18,163 nt of DNA from assembly GCA_002353225.1 (NCBI GenBank), contig DEJF01000001.1, forward strand, positions 16,767 to 34,929. The letters run 5' to 3'. Under the pieces are notes generated by a model that saw only the letters and a program-made list of their open reading frames with translations, was not told the origin of the DNA and searched no databases. Positions 1-7,200 of this stretch are shown piece after piece (the first letter of the stretch is position 1; every line of letters begins with the position of its first letter). The position numbers and the translations under genes were made by a program. Origin of the DNA: Prevotella sp. UBA2755 (lineage in GTDB: Bacteria > Bacteroidota > Bacteroidia > Bacteroidales > Bacteroidaceae).

Positions 1-909
1 GTAACTGGTGCTGCTCAGATGGATGGTGCTATCCTTGTTGTTGCTGCTACTGACGGTCCTATGCCTCAGACCCGTGAGCACGTTCTGCTCGCTCGTCAGG
101 TAAACGTTCCCCGTCTGGTTGTATTCCTGAACAAGTGTGATATGGTTGATGACGAGGAGATGCTGGAACTCGTTGAGATGGAGGTTCAAGAGATTCTCGC
201 TCAGTATGAGTTCGAGGATGATACTCCTATCATCCGTGGTTCTGCCCTCGGTGCACTGAATGGTGTTGAGAAGTGGGAACAGAAGGTGATGGAGTTGATG
301 GATACTTGTGACACATGGATTCAGGAGCCTCCTCGCGCAACTGACAAACCTTTCTTGATGCCTGTTGAGGACGTATTCTCAATTACTGGTCGTGGTACTG
401 TTGCTACTGGTCGTATCGAGACTGGTGTTATCCACGTAGGTGATGAAGTTGAGTTGCTCGGTCTCGGTGAGGATAAGAAGTCTGTTGTAACTGGTGTTGA
501 GATGTTCCGTAAGATCCTTGACGAGGGTCAGGCTGGCGATAACGTAGGTCTGCTGCTCCGTGGTATCGATAAGAACGAGATCAAGCGTGGTATGGTACTT
601 TGCCATCCAGGTCAGATCAAGCCTTTCAAGAAGTTTAAGGCTTCTATCTATGTACTGAAGAAGGAAGAGGGTGGTCGTCACACTCCATTTGGAAACAAGT
701 ATCGTCCTCAGTTCTACCTCCGTACAATGGACTGCACCGGTGAGATCACTCTGCCTGCTGGCGTTGAGATGGTTATGCCTGGTGATAACGTAGAGATCAC
801 TGTTGAGTTGATCTATGCAGTAGCCCTGAACCCAGGTCTCCGCTTCGCTATCCGTGAGGGTGGTCGCACGGTAGGTTCTGGTCAGATTACAGAGGTTTAC
901 GAAGACTAA
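1..909 (+). CDS. tuf: Elongation factor Tu (EF-Tu), 3' part, 5' end outside window
   Basis: EF-Tu is the GTPase that delivers aminoacyl-tRNA to the ribosomal A site. The reading frame is open from base 1 and ends with TAA at 907-909, giving 302 residues. By alignment with E. coli EF-Tu from memory, about 91 N-terminal residues (P-loop, switch I and DxxG) lie upstream. Visible are the G4 motif NKCDM (Asn codon at 130), the G5 motif GSALGAL, the domain 2 segment GRGTVATGRIETG, and the domain 3 segments GGRHTPF, YRPQFYLRT, MVMPGDN and the C-terminal LRFAIREGGRTVGSG. The first ATG inside the window (19) is an internal methionine, not the start. It is followed by a repeat region, a hairpin and tRNA-Trp, so tuf probably heads the tRNA-secE-nusG-rpl transcript, as in many Bacteroidetes. 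Identity is certain; only the 5' end is missing. Confidence 0.98.
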   Translation, partial: VTGAAQMDGAILVVAATDGPMPQTREHVLLARQVNVPRLVVFLNKCDMVDDEEMLELVEMEVQEILAQYEFEDDTPIIRGSALGALNGVEKWEQKVMELMDTCDTWIQEPPRATDKPFLMPVEDVFSITGRGTVATGRIETGVIHVGDEVELLGLGEDKKSVVTGVEMFRKILDEGQAGDNVGLLLRGIDKNEIKRGMVLCHPGQIKPFKKFKASIYVLKKEEGGRHTPFGNKYRPQFYLRTMDCTGEITLPAGVEMVMPGDNVEITVELIYAVALNPGLRFAIREGGRTVGSGQITEVYED

Positions 910-915
910 TCCTCT

Positions 916-962
916 CATAGGAAATAGTTCCTATAGTCACTATAGTTACTATGTTCCTATAA
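916..962. repeat. Short tandem repeat, about 9 bp period (CTATAGGAA-like), tuf-tRNA gap
   Basis: Read on the minus strand, the stretch is a run of degenerate 9-bp units of the form CTATAGGAA / CTATAGTGA / CATAGTAA. On the plus strand the TATAG-like cores start near 923, 932, 941, 950 and 958. The first part is also an inverted repeat: ATAGGAA (917-923), ATAG loop (924-927), TTCCTAT (928-934). ACTATAGT (939-946) is a perfect palindrome. It lies directly after the tuf stop codon. Function is unknown; the repeats could form small hairpins in the 3' UTR. Confidence 0.7.
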
Positions 963-973
963 GATAAACAACC

Positions 974-999
974 AAGCCCCCGCTTATGGGTGGGGGCTT
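974..999 (+). terminator. GC-rich hairpin after tuf, possible terminator/attenuator or processing signal
   Basis: AAGCCCCC (974-981) pairs perfectly with GGGGGCTT (992-999) around a 10-nt loop, giving an 8-bp stem with five G-C pairs in a row. No T-run follows (the next bases are ACTTACGGG), and the mature tRNA-Trp begins 5 nt downstream. It is therefore a weak candidate for a full intrinsic terminator. It may be a partial attenuator, a 3' stabiliser of tuf mRNA, or a landmark for 5' processing of the tRNA. The structure is seen; its function is inferred. Confidence 0.55.
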
Positions 1000-1003
1000 A
1001 CTT

Positions 1004-1076
1004 ACGGGAATAGCTCAGTTGGTAGAGCATCGGTCTCCAAAACCGAGGGTCGTGGGTTCGAGTCCTCCTTCCCGTG
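1004..1076 (+). tRNA. trnW: tRNA-Trp (anticodon CCA)
   Basis: A complete cloverleaf can be drawn. Acceptor stem ACGGGAA (1004-1010) pairs with TTCCCGT (1069-1075), with discriminator G1076. The D stem is GCTC/GAGC (1013-1016/1025-1028). The anticodon stem is TCGGT/ACCGA (1030-1034/1042-1046) around loop CTCCAAA, with anticodon CCA at 1037-1039. The variable loop is GGGTC and the T loop TTCGAGT (1057-1063). The T stem GTGGG/CCTCC contains one T-C mismatch (1053/1067) and one G-U pair. The 3' CCA is not encoded (CAA follows the discriminator), so it must be added enzymatically. The gene sits between tuf and secE, only 18 nt before the secE start, and is probably excised from the operon transcript. 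Confidence 0.97.
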
Positions 1077-1094
1077 CAAGAAAAGAATAGAGAT

Positions 1095-1292
1095 ATGAAT
1101 ATCGTAAAGACATTTATTAATTATTGCAAGGCATGTTATGACGAACTTGCGCATAAGACGACATGGCCGACACGTAAAGAACTGACTCAAAGCGCAGTTC
1201 TTGTGTTGACTGCTTCTCTTATTATTGCAGTAGTGGTATGGGTGATGGATGTAATATTCAAAGCCGTCATGAGTTCAATTTATACTATTTAA
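1095..1292 (+). CDS. secE: Preprotein translocase subunit SecE
   Basis: SecE is the small essential subunit of the SecYEG inner-membrane channel and clamps SecY. The chosen ATG at 1095 gives 65 residues, the usual size of single-span bacterial SecE. An in-frame GTG at 1074 would add seven residues but overlaps the 3' end of tRNA-Trp, so it is rejected. The protein has the family pattern: an amphipathic N-terminal helix, the conserved hinge with TTWPTRKEL (about residues 22-30), then one hydrophobic membrane span (about residues 34-55). Position immediately before nusG is the conserved bacterial arrangement. No Shine-Dalgarno is evident; the upstream sequence is A-rich. Confidence 0.96.
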   Translation: MNIVKTFINYCKACYDELAHKTTWPTRKELTQSAVLVLTASLIIAVVVWVMDVIFKAVMSSIYTI

Positions 1293-1310
1293 ACGTACAT
1301 AGAATAGAAG

Positions 1311-1856
1311 ATGTCTGAGACAGGTATGAAGTGGTACGTGCTGCGTGCTGTTAGTGGAAAAGAAGGCAAAGTGAAAGAGTTCATCGAGGCTGCAAAGAAG
1401 CATAATGATGTTCTCGATACTCATGTAGGAGATGTTCTGCTTCCTACTGAGAAATATGCCATGCTTCGTAACGGTAAGCGTGTTATCAAGGAGAAACTCT
1501 TCCTGCCAGGCTATGTTCTCGTTCAGGCAAGTTTACAGGGTGAGGTCGCTCACATGCTTCGTTTCATCCCGAATGTTCTTGGCTTCTTAGGTGGAATGGA
1601 TAATCCTCAGGTGGTTCGCCAGTCAGAGATTAATCGTATTCTGGGTACTGCAGAGGAGACTACTATAGAGAATGCAGAGATTAATATCCCTTATAATGTA
1701 GATGATACAGTAAAGGTGATAGATGGTCCGTTTAGCGGTTTCAGTGGTGTCATCGAAGAGGTGAATACTGAGAAACGTAAGTTGAAGGTAATGGTAAAGA
1801 TTTTCGGACGTAAGACTCCTTTAGAGTTGGCGTTCACGCAAGTAGAGAAAGAATAA
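1311..1856 (+). CDS. nusG: Transcription termination/antitermination protein NusG
   Basis: NusG binds the RNA polymerase clamp, modulates pausing and links transcription to Rho or the ribosome. The 181-residue product has the normal two-domain layout. The N-terminal NGN domain starts with KWYVLRAVSGKEGKV and contains LFLPGYVLV and FIPNVLGFLGG (about residues 7-100). The C-terminal KOW domain (about 125-181) has the VKVIDGPFSGFSG signature and ends FTQVEKE. The start ATG at 1311 lies 18 nt after the secE stop. Bacteroidetes also carry NusG paralogues of the UpxY type in capsule loci, but the secE-nusG-rplK context marks this one as the housekeeping copy. Confidence 0.97.
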   Translation: MSETGMKWYVLRAVSGKEGKVKEFIEAAKKHNDVLDTHVGDVLLPTEKYAMLRNGKRVIKEKLFLPGYVLVQASLQGEVAHMLRFIPNVLGFLGGMDNPQVVRQSEINRILGTAEETTIENAEINIPYNVDDTVKVIDGPFSGFSGVIEEVNTEKRKLKVMVKIFGRKTPLELAFTQVEKE

Positions 1857-1952
1857 GGTGTAAGTTACGGTATGCCTGTTCTATATATACGGTCGCAGGA
1901 GGCTTCCACTCCCAAGGCTTATATAAAGAATCAAAATTAATTATTTACAGAA
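1857..1952 (+). promoter_or_regulatory. nusG-rplK intergenic leader, candidate regulatory RNA
   Basis: This 96-nt gap is the natural place for an L1 autoregulatory site, since in E. coli L1 represses the rplK-rplA mRNA by binding its leader. A GC-rich island (1890-1919) is flanked by TATATA-type segments (1884-1889 and 1920-1925) that can pair with each other. Inside it GGAG (1898-1901) can pair with CTCC (1909-1912) around a 7-nt loop. The remainder up to the ATG is AT-rich. I cannot show homology to a known L1 site, so the assignment is inference only. Confidence 0.35.
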
Positions 1953-2393
1953 ATGGCTAAAGAAGTTGCTGGATTAATCAAATTACAGATTAAAGGTGGC
2001 GCTGCGAATCCCTCTCCCCCAGTAGGACCTGCTCTTGGTTCTAAGGGTATCAATATTATGGGATTCTGCAAAGAGTTCAACGCCAGAACCCAGGACAAGG
2101 CAGGTAAAGTATTACCAGTCGTTATCACTTACTATGCAGACAAGTCTTTTAGCTTCGTTATTAAGACTCCTCCTGCCGCAATCCAGTTGATGGAGGCTGC
2201 TAAAGTAAAGAGCGGCTCTGCTCAGCCTAACCGTAAGAAGGTTGCTTCTGTTACCTGGGATCAGGTACGCGCAATCGCTGAGGATAAGATGAGTGACTTG
2301 AACTGCTTCACTGTGGAGTCGGCTATGAAATTGGTTGCCGGTACAGCAAGAAGTATGGGTATCACTGTAAAAGGGGACTTCCCTGGTAAATAA
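1953..2393 (+). CDS. rplK: 50S ribosomal protein L11 (uL11)
   Basis: L11 binds the GTPase-associated centre of 23S rRNA at the base of the L7/L12 stalk and is needed for factor-dependent GTP hydrolysis and the stringent response. The 146-residue length is typical. The N-terminal domain shows LIKLQIKGGAANPSPPVGPALG, with the proline-rich element that thiopeptide antibiotics contact, followed by GINIMGFCKEFNART. The C-terminal rRNA-binding domain has KTPPAAIQLMEAAKVKSGS and ends GTARSMGITVKG. The ATG at 1953 is preceded by A/T-rich sequence with no Shine-Dalgarno. It is followed after 21 nt by rplA, the conserved L11-L1 pair. Confidence 0.98.
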   Translation: MAKEVAGLIKLQIKGGAANPSPPVGPALGSKGINIMGFCKEFNARTQDKAGKVLPVVITYYADKSFSFVIKTPPAAIQLMEAAKVKSGSAQPNRKKVASVTWDQVRAIAEDKMSDLNCFTVESAMKLVAGTARSMGITVKGDFPGK

Positions 2394-2414
2394 CAAATAA
2401 CTTCAATTAGAAAA

Positions 2415-3107
2415 ATGAGTAAACTGACAAAAAATCAAAAGTTGGTAGCTGATAAGGTTGAAGCAGGGAAAGCATACTCTTTAAAGGAGGCCGCAGAACT
2501 GGTGAAGGAAATCACCACTACAAAGTTCGAGGCTTCACTTGATATCGATGTACGCTTGGGCGTTGACCCGCGTAAAGCCAACCAGATGGTTCGTGGTGTC
2601 GTATCGCTGCCGAACGGAACTGGTAAGGTGACTCGCGTGCTCGCTCTCTGTACTCCTGACCAGGAAGCTGCTGCTAAGGAAGCAGGTGCCGATTATGTTG
2701 GTCTTGACGAGTATATCAACAAGATCAAGGGCGGTTGGACAGATGTTGATGTTATCATTACAATGCCCTCTTGCATGGGTAAACTTGGTCCTTTGGGCCG
2801 TGTGCTTGGTCCTCGTGGACTGATGCCTAACCCTAAGAGCGGTACTGTTACTATGGACGTTGCTAAGGCAGTTAAAGAGGTAAAGCAGGGTAAGATTGAC
2901 TTTAAGGTTGACAAGGCAGGTATCGTGCATACGTCAATCGGTAAGGTAACCTTCACTGCTGATCAGATTTATGAGAATGCTAAGGAGTTTATTCAGACTA
3001 TCATTAAACTGAAACCTGCTGCTGCCAAGGGTACATACATTAAGAGTATCTTTATCTCAAGCACGATGAGTGCAGGTATTAAGGTAGATCCTAAATCAGT
3101 TGAATAA
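2415..3107 (+). CDS. rplA: 50S ribosomal protein L1 (uL1)
   Basis: L1 forms the mobile L1 stalk near the ribosomal E site and helps release deacylated tRNA. In many bacteria it also represses its own L11-L1 mRNA. The 230-residue length matches the family. Visible signatures are the RKANQMVRGVVSLPNGTGK segment in the first domain, the GPLGRVLGPRGLMPNPKSG stretch that carries the L1 family signature (about residues 125-145), and the C-terminal SIFISSTMSAGIKVD. The start ATG at 2415 follows rplK by 21 nt and the stop precedes rplJ by only 20 nt, so co-transcription is very likely. Confidence 0.98.
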   Translation: MSKLTKNQKLVADKVEAGKAYSLKEAAELVKEITTTKFEASLDIDVRLGVDPRKANQMVRGVVSLPNGTGKVTRVLALCTPDQEAAAKEAGADYVGLDEYINKIKGGWTDVDVIITMPSCMGKLGPLGRVLGPRGLMPNPKSGTVTMDVAKAVKEVKQGKIDFKVDKAGIVHTSIGKVTFTADQIYENAKEFIQTIIKLKPAAAKGTYIKSIFISSTMSAGIKVDPKSVE

Positions 3108-3127
3108 CTCCGTAAAAGTTTAGTAAA

Positions 3128-3643
3128 ATGAAAAAGGAAGTAAAAGATACTATTATTGTAGAACTCGGAGAGAAACTGAAGGAGTATCCTCATTTCTATC
3201 TGGTAGATGTTACCGGACTGAATGCTGAGCAGACAAGTAATCTTCGTCGCAAGTGCTTCAAGAATGAGGTAAAGATGGTCGTTGTGAAGAATAAACTTCT
3301 ACACAAGGCTTTTGAGGCTTCTGAGATTGACTTCGAACCACTTTATGGCTGCTTGAAGGGAAACACTGCCATGATGTTCACTCATCAGGCAAACGTTCCT
3401 GCTAAGTTGCTCAAGGAATACAAGAAAGAAGGCATCCCCGCCCTGAAGGCTGCATACGCTGAGGAGGGCTTCTTCGTAGGTGCTGACAAACTTGAGGAAC
3501 TGGTTGCTATCAAGAGCAAGAACGAACTTATCGCAGATGTTGTGGCTTTGCTGCAGTCTCCTATCAAGACTGTCGTATCAGGTCTGAACGCTGGTGGTAA
3601 GATCCATGGACTGCTTGACGCTATCGCTGAGCGTAACAAATAA
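3128..3643 (+). CDS. rplJ: 50S ribosomal protein L10 (uL10)
   Basis: L10 anchors the L7/L12 dimers to the ribosome and forms the stalk base with L11. The 171-residue product has the family organisation. An N-terminal rRNA-binding domain includes YLVDVTGLNAEQTSNLRR and the VVVKNKLLHKAF element (about residues 24-64), followed by the segment with GCLKGNTAMMF. A C-terminal helical tail holds the L7/L12 docking sites. It starts 20 nt after rplA, which leaves no separate space for the long L10 leader found between these genes in E. coli. The start context is A-rich (AGTAAAATG) without Shine-Dalgarno. Confidence 0.97.
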   Translation: MKKEVKDTIIVELGEKLKEYPHFYLVDVTGLNAEQTSNLRRKCFKNEVKMVVVKNKLLHKAFEASEIDFEPLYGCLKGNTAMMFTHQANVPAKLLKEYKKEGIPALKAAYAEEGFFVGADKLEELVAIKSKNELIADVVALLQSPIKTVVSGLNAGGKIHGLLDAIAERNK

Positions 3644-3691
3644 GCGAGAAGTATAACAATTAACATTAAAAACATTAAAATTTTAAATAAA

Positions 3692-4072
3692 ATGGCAGAT
3701 ATTAAAGCTATTGCTGAAGAGTTGGTAAACCTTTCAGTTAAAGAAGTACAAGAGTTAGCTACAGTCCTGAAGGACGAGTATGGAATTGAGCCCGCCGCTG
3801 CAGCCGTTGCTGTTGCTGCTGGTCCTGCTGCTGCAGGTGCCGCTGAGGCTGCTGAGGAGAAGACTTCTTTCGACGTAGTTCTGAAGGAAGTAGGCGCAAA
3901 CAAACTCCAGGTCGTTAAGGCCGTTAAGGAGGCTTGTGGTCTTGGTCTGAAGGAAGCAAAGGATCTCGTTGATGGTGCTCCTGCTACTATCAAGGAGGGT
4001 ATGGCAAAGGCAGAGGCTGAGAACCTGAAGAAGGCTATCGAAGAGGCTGGTGCCGTAGTTGAGTTGAAGTAA
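3692..4072 (+). CDS. rplL: 50S ribosomal protein L7/L12 (bL12)
   Basis: L7/L12 is the multicopy stalk protein that recruits and activates the translation GTPases such as the EF-Tu and EF-G encoded in this same window. The 126-residue product shows an N-terminal dimerisation helix region (about residues 1-34), an Ala/Pro/Gly-rich hinge (about 35-57) and the compact C-terminal factor-binding domain. That domain has FDVVLKEVGANKLQVVKAVK and LGLKEAKDLVDGAP, and ends AGAVVELK. A 48-nt AT-rich gap separates it from rplJ, containing two ACATTAAAA copies and ending in an A-rich stretch at the ATG. A strong hairpin follows 23 nt after the stop. Confidence 0.98.
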   Translation: MADIKAIAEELVNLSVKEVQELATVLKDEYGIEPAAAAVAVAAGPAAAGAAEAAEEKTSFDVVLKEVGANKLQVVKAVKEACGLGLKEAKDLVDGAPATIKEGMAKAEAENLKKAIEEAGAVVELK

Positions 4073-4095
4073 TTCAAACACAACCATCATAAAAT

Positions 4096-4132
4096 GGTTA
4101 AGGACTTCCCAGTCGGAGGTTCTTAACCTTTT
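4096..4132 (+). terminator. Terminator/attenuator hairpin between rplL and rpoB
   Basis: The two arms, 4096-4109 and 4115-4128, form an uninterrupted 14-bp stem (GGTTAAG outer part against CTTAACC) with two G-U pairs and a 5-nt loop CAGTC. It is followed at once by TTTTCTT. This is a good intrinsic terminator shape. Because rpoB and rpoC lie downstream with no clear promoter in the gap, partial termination is the likely role. In E. coli the same gap holds an attenuator and an RNase III site that set RNA polymerase below ribosomal protein output. Confidence 0.8.
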
Positions 4133-4144
4133 CTTGTCTCATGA

Positions 4145-4227
4145 TTTCTAGTATCTCTAGTCCTCTAGAAGATCTAGAAAAATCTAGAACCATCTAGAGC
4201 AATCTAGAACCATCTAGAATATCTGGA
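4145..4227. repeat. Tandem array of about 10-bp units with TCTAGA core upstream of rpoB
   Basis: CTAG occurs eight times in 70 bases, starting at 4148, 4157, 4165, 4174, 4184, 4194, 4204 and 4214, with a degenerate CTGG at 4223. Six copies are full TCTAGA palindromes, and the central five are spaced 9-10-10-10-10 bp apart. The unit is roughly ATCTAGAACC or ATCTAGAAAA. The array lies between the rplL hairpin and the rpoB start, in a part of the gap with no coding potential. Spacing near one helical turn puts the cores on one face of the DNA. Function is unknown. Confidence 0.9.
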
Positions 4228-4247
4228 AACATTATTAATTTATATAT

Positions 4248-7200
4248 ATGGCTTCAAAAGTAATTGATAACAGAGTAAACTTTGGCAGCGTCAAGAATCC
4301 GATGCCCTTTCCGGATTTCCTCGATGTGCAATTAAAGTCATTCAAAGACTTCCTGCAGTTGGATACTCCCCCTGAGGAACGCAAGAATGACGGCTTGTAT
4401 AAGGTGTTCGCAGAGAACTTCCCTATCACCGATACACGTAATAATTTCGTTCTTGAGTTCTTGGATTACTATATTGATCCTCCACGCTACACGATAGATG
4501 AGTGTCTGGAGCGTGGACTGACCTATAGTGTACCCTTGAAGGCTAAGTTGAAACTTTATTGTACAGACCCTGATCATGAGGATTTCGGTACTGTGATTCA
4601 GGATGTCTTCCTGGGTCCGATTCCATATATGACATCGAATGGTACTTTTGTTATCAATGGTGCTGAGCGAGTAGTCGTATCACAGTTGCACCGTTCTCCA
4701 GGTGTGTTCTTTGGACAGAACGTTCATGCCAATGGAACACTGCTCTACAGTGCCCGTATCATTCCTTTCAAGGGCTCTTGGATTGAGTTCGCTACGGACA
4801 TCAACAATGTCATGTATGCCTATATCGATCGTAAGAAGAAGTTGCCCGTAACCACCTTGCTCCGTGCTATCGGTTACGAGAACGATAAGGACATCCTTGA
4901 GATATTCGAACTTGCCGAGGAGGTGAAGGTCAATAAGACCGCTCTGAAGAAAGCCTTGGGCCGCAAACTGGCTGCCCGTGTACTGAAGAGTTGGAATGAG
5001 GACTTCGTGGATGAGGATACTGGTGAGGTTGTTTCTATCGAGCGTAACGAGGTGATCATGGAGCGTGAGACTGAGATTACCGAGGAGAATATGGAAGATA
5101 TCCTGGAAAGTGGTGCCCAGACAATTCTGGTTCATAAGGATGAGTCTGTGGCTCAGGATTATTCTATTATCTTCAATACACTGCAGAAGGACCCCAGCAA
5201 CTCCGAAAAAGAAGCCGTATTATACATATATCGTCAGTTGCGTAATGCTGATCCTGCTGATGATGCCAGTGCCCGTGAGGTCATTCAGAACTTGTTCTTC
5301 TCAGACAAGCGTTATGACCTGGGTGATGTTGGTCGTTACCGTATCAACAAGAAGTTAGGTCTGGACACAGAGATGGATGTCCGTGTCCTGACAAAGGAAG
5401 ATATTATAGAGATTATCAAGTACCTGATTCAGTTGGTTAACTCTAAGGCTACGGTCGATGATATCGACCACCTGTCCAACCGCCGTGTCCGCACTGTCGG
5501 TGAGCAGTTGAGTAATCAGTTCTCTATTGGTCTTGCCCGTATGAGTCGTACCATCCGTGAACGTATGAATGTCCGTGATAATGAGGTGTTCACTCCTACT
5601 GATCTGATTAACGCCAAGACGATATCCAGTGTGATCAACTCGTTCTTTGGCACTAACCCCTTGTCACAGTTCATGGACCAGACCAACCCACTTGCCGAGG
5701 TGACCCACAAGCGTCGTCTCTCAGCCCTGGGTCCTGGAGGTCTGTCCCGTGAGCGTGCTGGTTTCGAGGTGCGTGACGTACACTACACTCACTACGGACG
5801 TCTCTGCCCGATTGAGAGCCCTGAAGGTCCTAACATCGGTCTGATCTCGTCACTGTGTGTATATGCTAAGATTAATGAACTTGGTTTCATCGAGACTCCT
5901 TACCGTAAGGTGGAGAATGGTATTGCCAATCTCAATAACGATGATATTGTTTATCTGACCGCCGAGGAAGAGGAAGACCACGTAATTGGTCAGGGTAATG
6001 CGCCTTTGCGCGACGATGGTACGTTTATCCGTCCAGTCGTTAAGTGCCGTCAGGATGCTGACTTCCCTGTTGTTCCTCCCTCAGACGTAGATTTGATTGA
6101 TGTCTCTCCACAGCAGATTGCCTCTATTGCAGCCTCGCTGATTCCTTTCTTGGAGCATGATGACGCCCACCGTGCACTGATGGGATCTAACATGATGCGT
6201 CAGGCAGTGCCACTGCTTCACAACGAGGCTCCAATTGTAGGAACAGGTATTGAGAAGCAGGTGTGTGAAGACTCTCGTACGATGATTACTGCCGAGGGTG
6301 ATGGCGTGATTGACTATATTGACGCTACGACAATCCGTATTCTGTATGATCGTACGGAAGATGAGGAGTTCGTTAGTTTCGAGCCAGCCCTCAAGGAGTA
6401 TCGTATTCCTAAATTCCGTCGTACCAACCAGAATATGACGATAGACCTTCGTCCTATCTGTGAGAAAGGACAGCGTGTGAAGAAGGGGGATATCCTGACA
6501 GAGGGTTATGCTACCGAGAATGGCGAACTTGCCTTAGGTCGCAACTTGCTCGTAGCCTATATGCCTTGGAAAGGTTATAACTATGAGGATGCTATTGTGC
6601 TTAATGAGCGTATTGTCCGTGAGGATATCCTAACCTCAGTACACGTGGATGAGTATTCTTTGGATGTCCGTGAGACAAAACGTGGTGCCGAGGAGTTTAC
6701 TGCCGACATCCCTAATGTCAGTGAGGAGGCTACTAAGGACCTTGACGAGAATGGTGTTATCCGCGTCGGTGCCCGTGTTGAGCCAGGTGATATCCTGATA
6801 GGTAAGATTTCTCCAAAAGGAGAGAGCGATCCCTCACCAGAGGAGAAGTTACTTCGTGCCATCTTTGGTGATAAGGCTGGTGATGTGAAAGATTCTTCTT
6901 TGAAGGCAAATCCTTCGCTCTCTGGTGTTATTATTGACAAGAAACTCTTCACCCGTGCCACTAAGACCCGTGCTACCAAGCAGCAGGATAAGATCCTGCT
7001 TGCCAAGATTGATGAGGAGCATGAGGCAAAGATTGAGGATCTGAAGGATATTTTGATAGAGAAACTAGCCACCTTGACAAAGGGTAAGACTTCACAGGGC
7101 GTGAAGGATTACACAGGTGCCGAGATTATCTCTAAGGGTAGCAAATTCACCATGACTGCATTGAGGAATCTTGAGTATGGTGACATCCAGATTAGTAATT

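Noticed and set aside
1074..1094. Upstream GTG start for SecE
   Set aside because: It lies in the acceptor stem of tRNA-Trp; the ATG at 1095 gives the normal SecE length and N-terminus.
3385..4083. Minus-strand open frame of 232 codons across rplJ and rplL
   Set aside because: It is rich in Ala and Ser because it is antisense to the Ala-rich L7/L12 hinge; it overlaps two certain ribosomal protein genes.
4145..4227. CRISPR array reading of the TCTAGA repeats
   Set aside because: The period is only about 10 bp with no unique spacers, far below CRISPR repeat and spacer lengths, and there are no cas genes.
5640..5740. Possible rifampicin-resistance substitutions in RpoB
   Set aside because: The residues at the main resistance positions (E. 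coli 516, 526, 531) are wild type; the other differences from E. coli look like ordinary Bacteroidetes variation.
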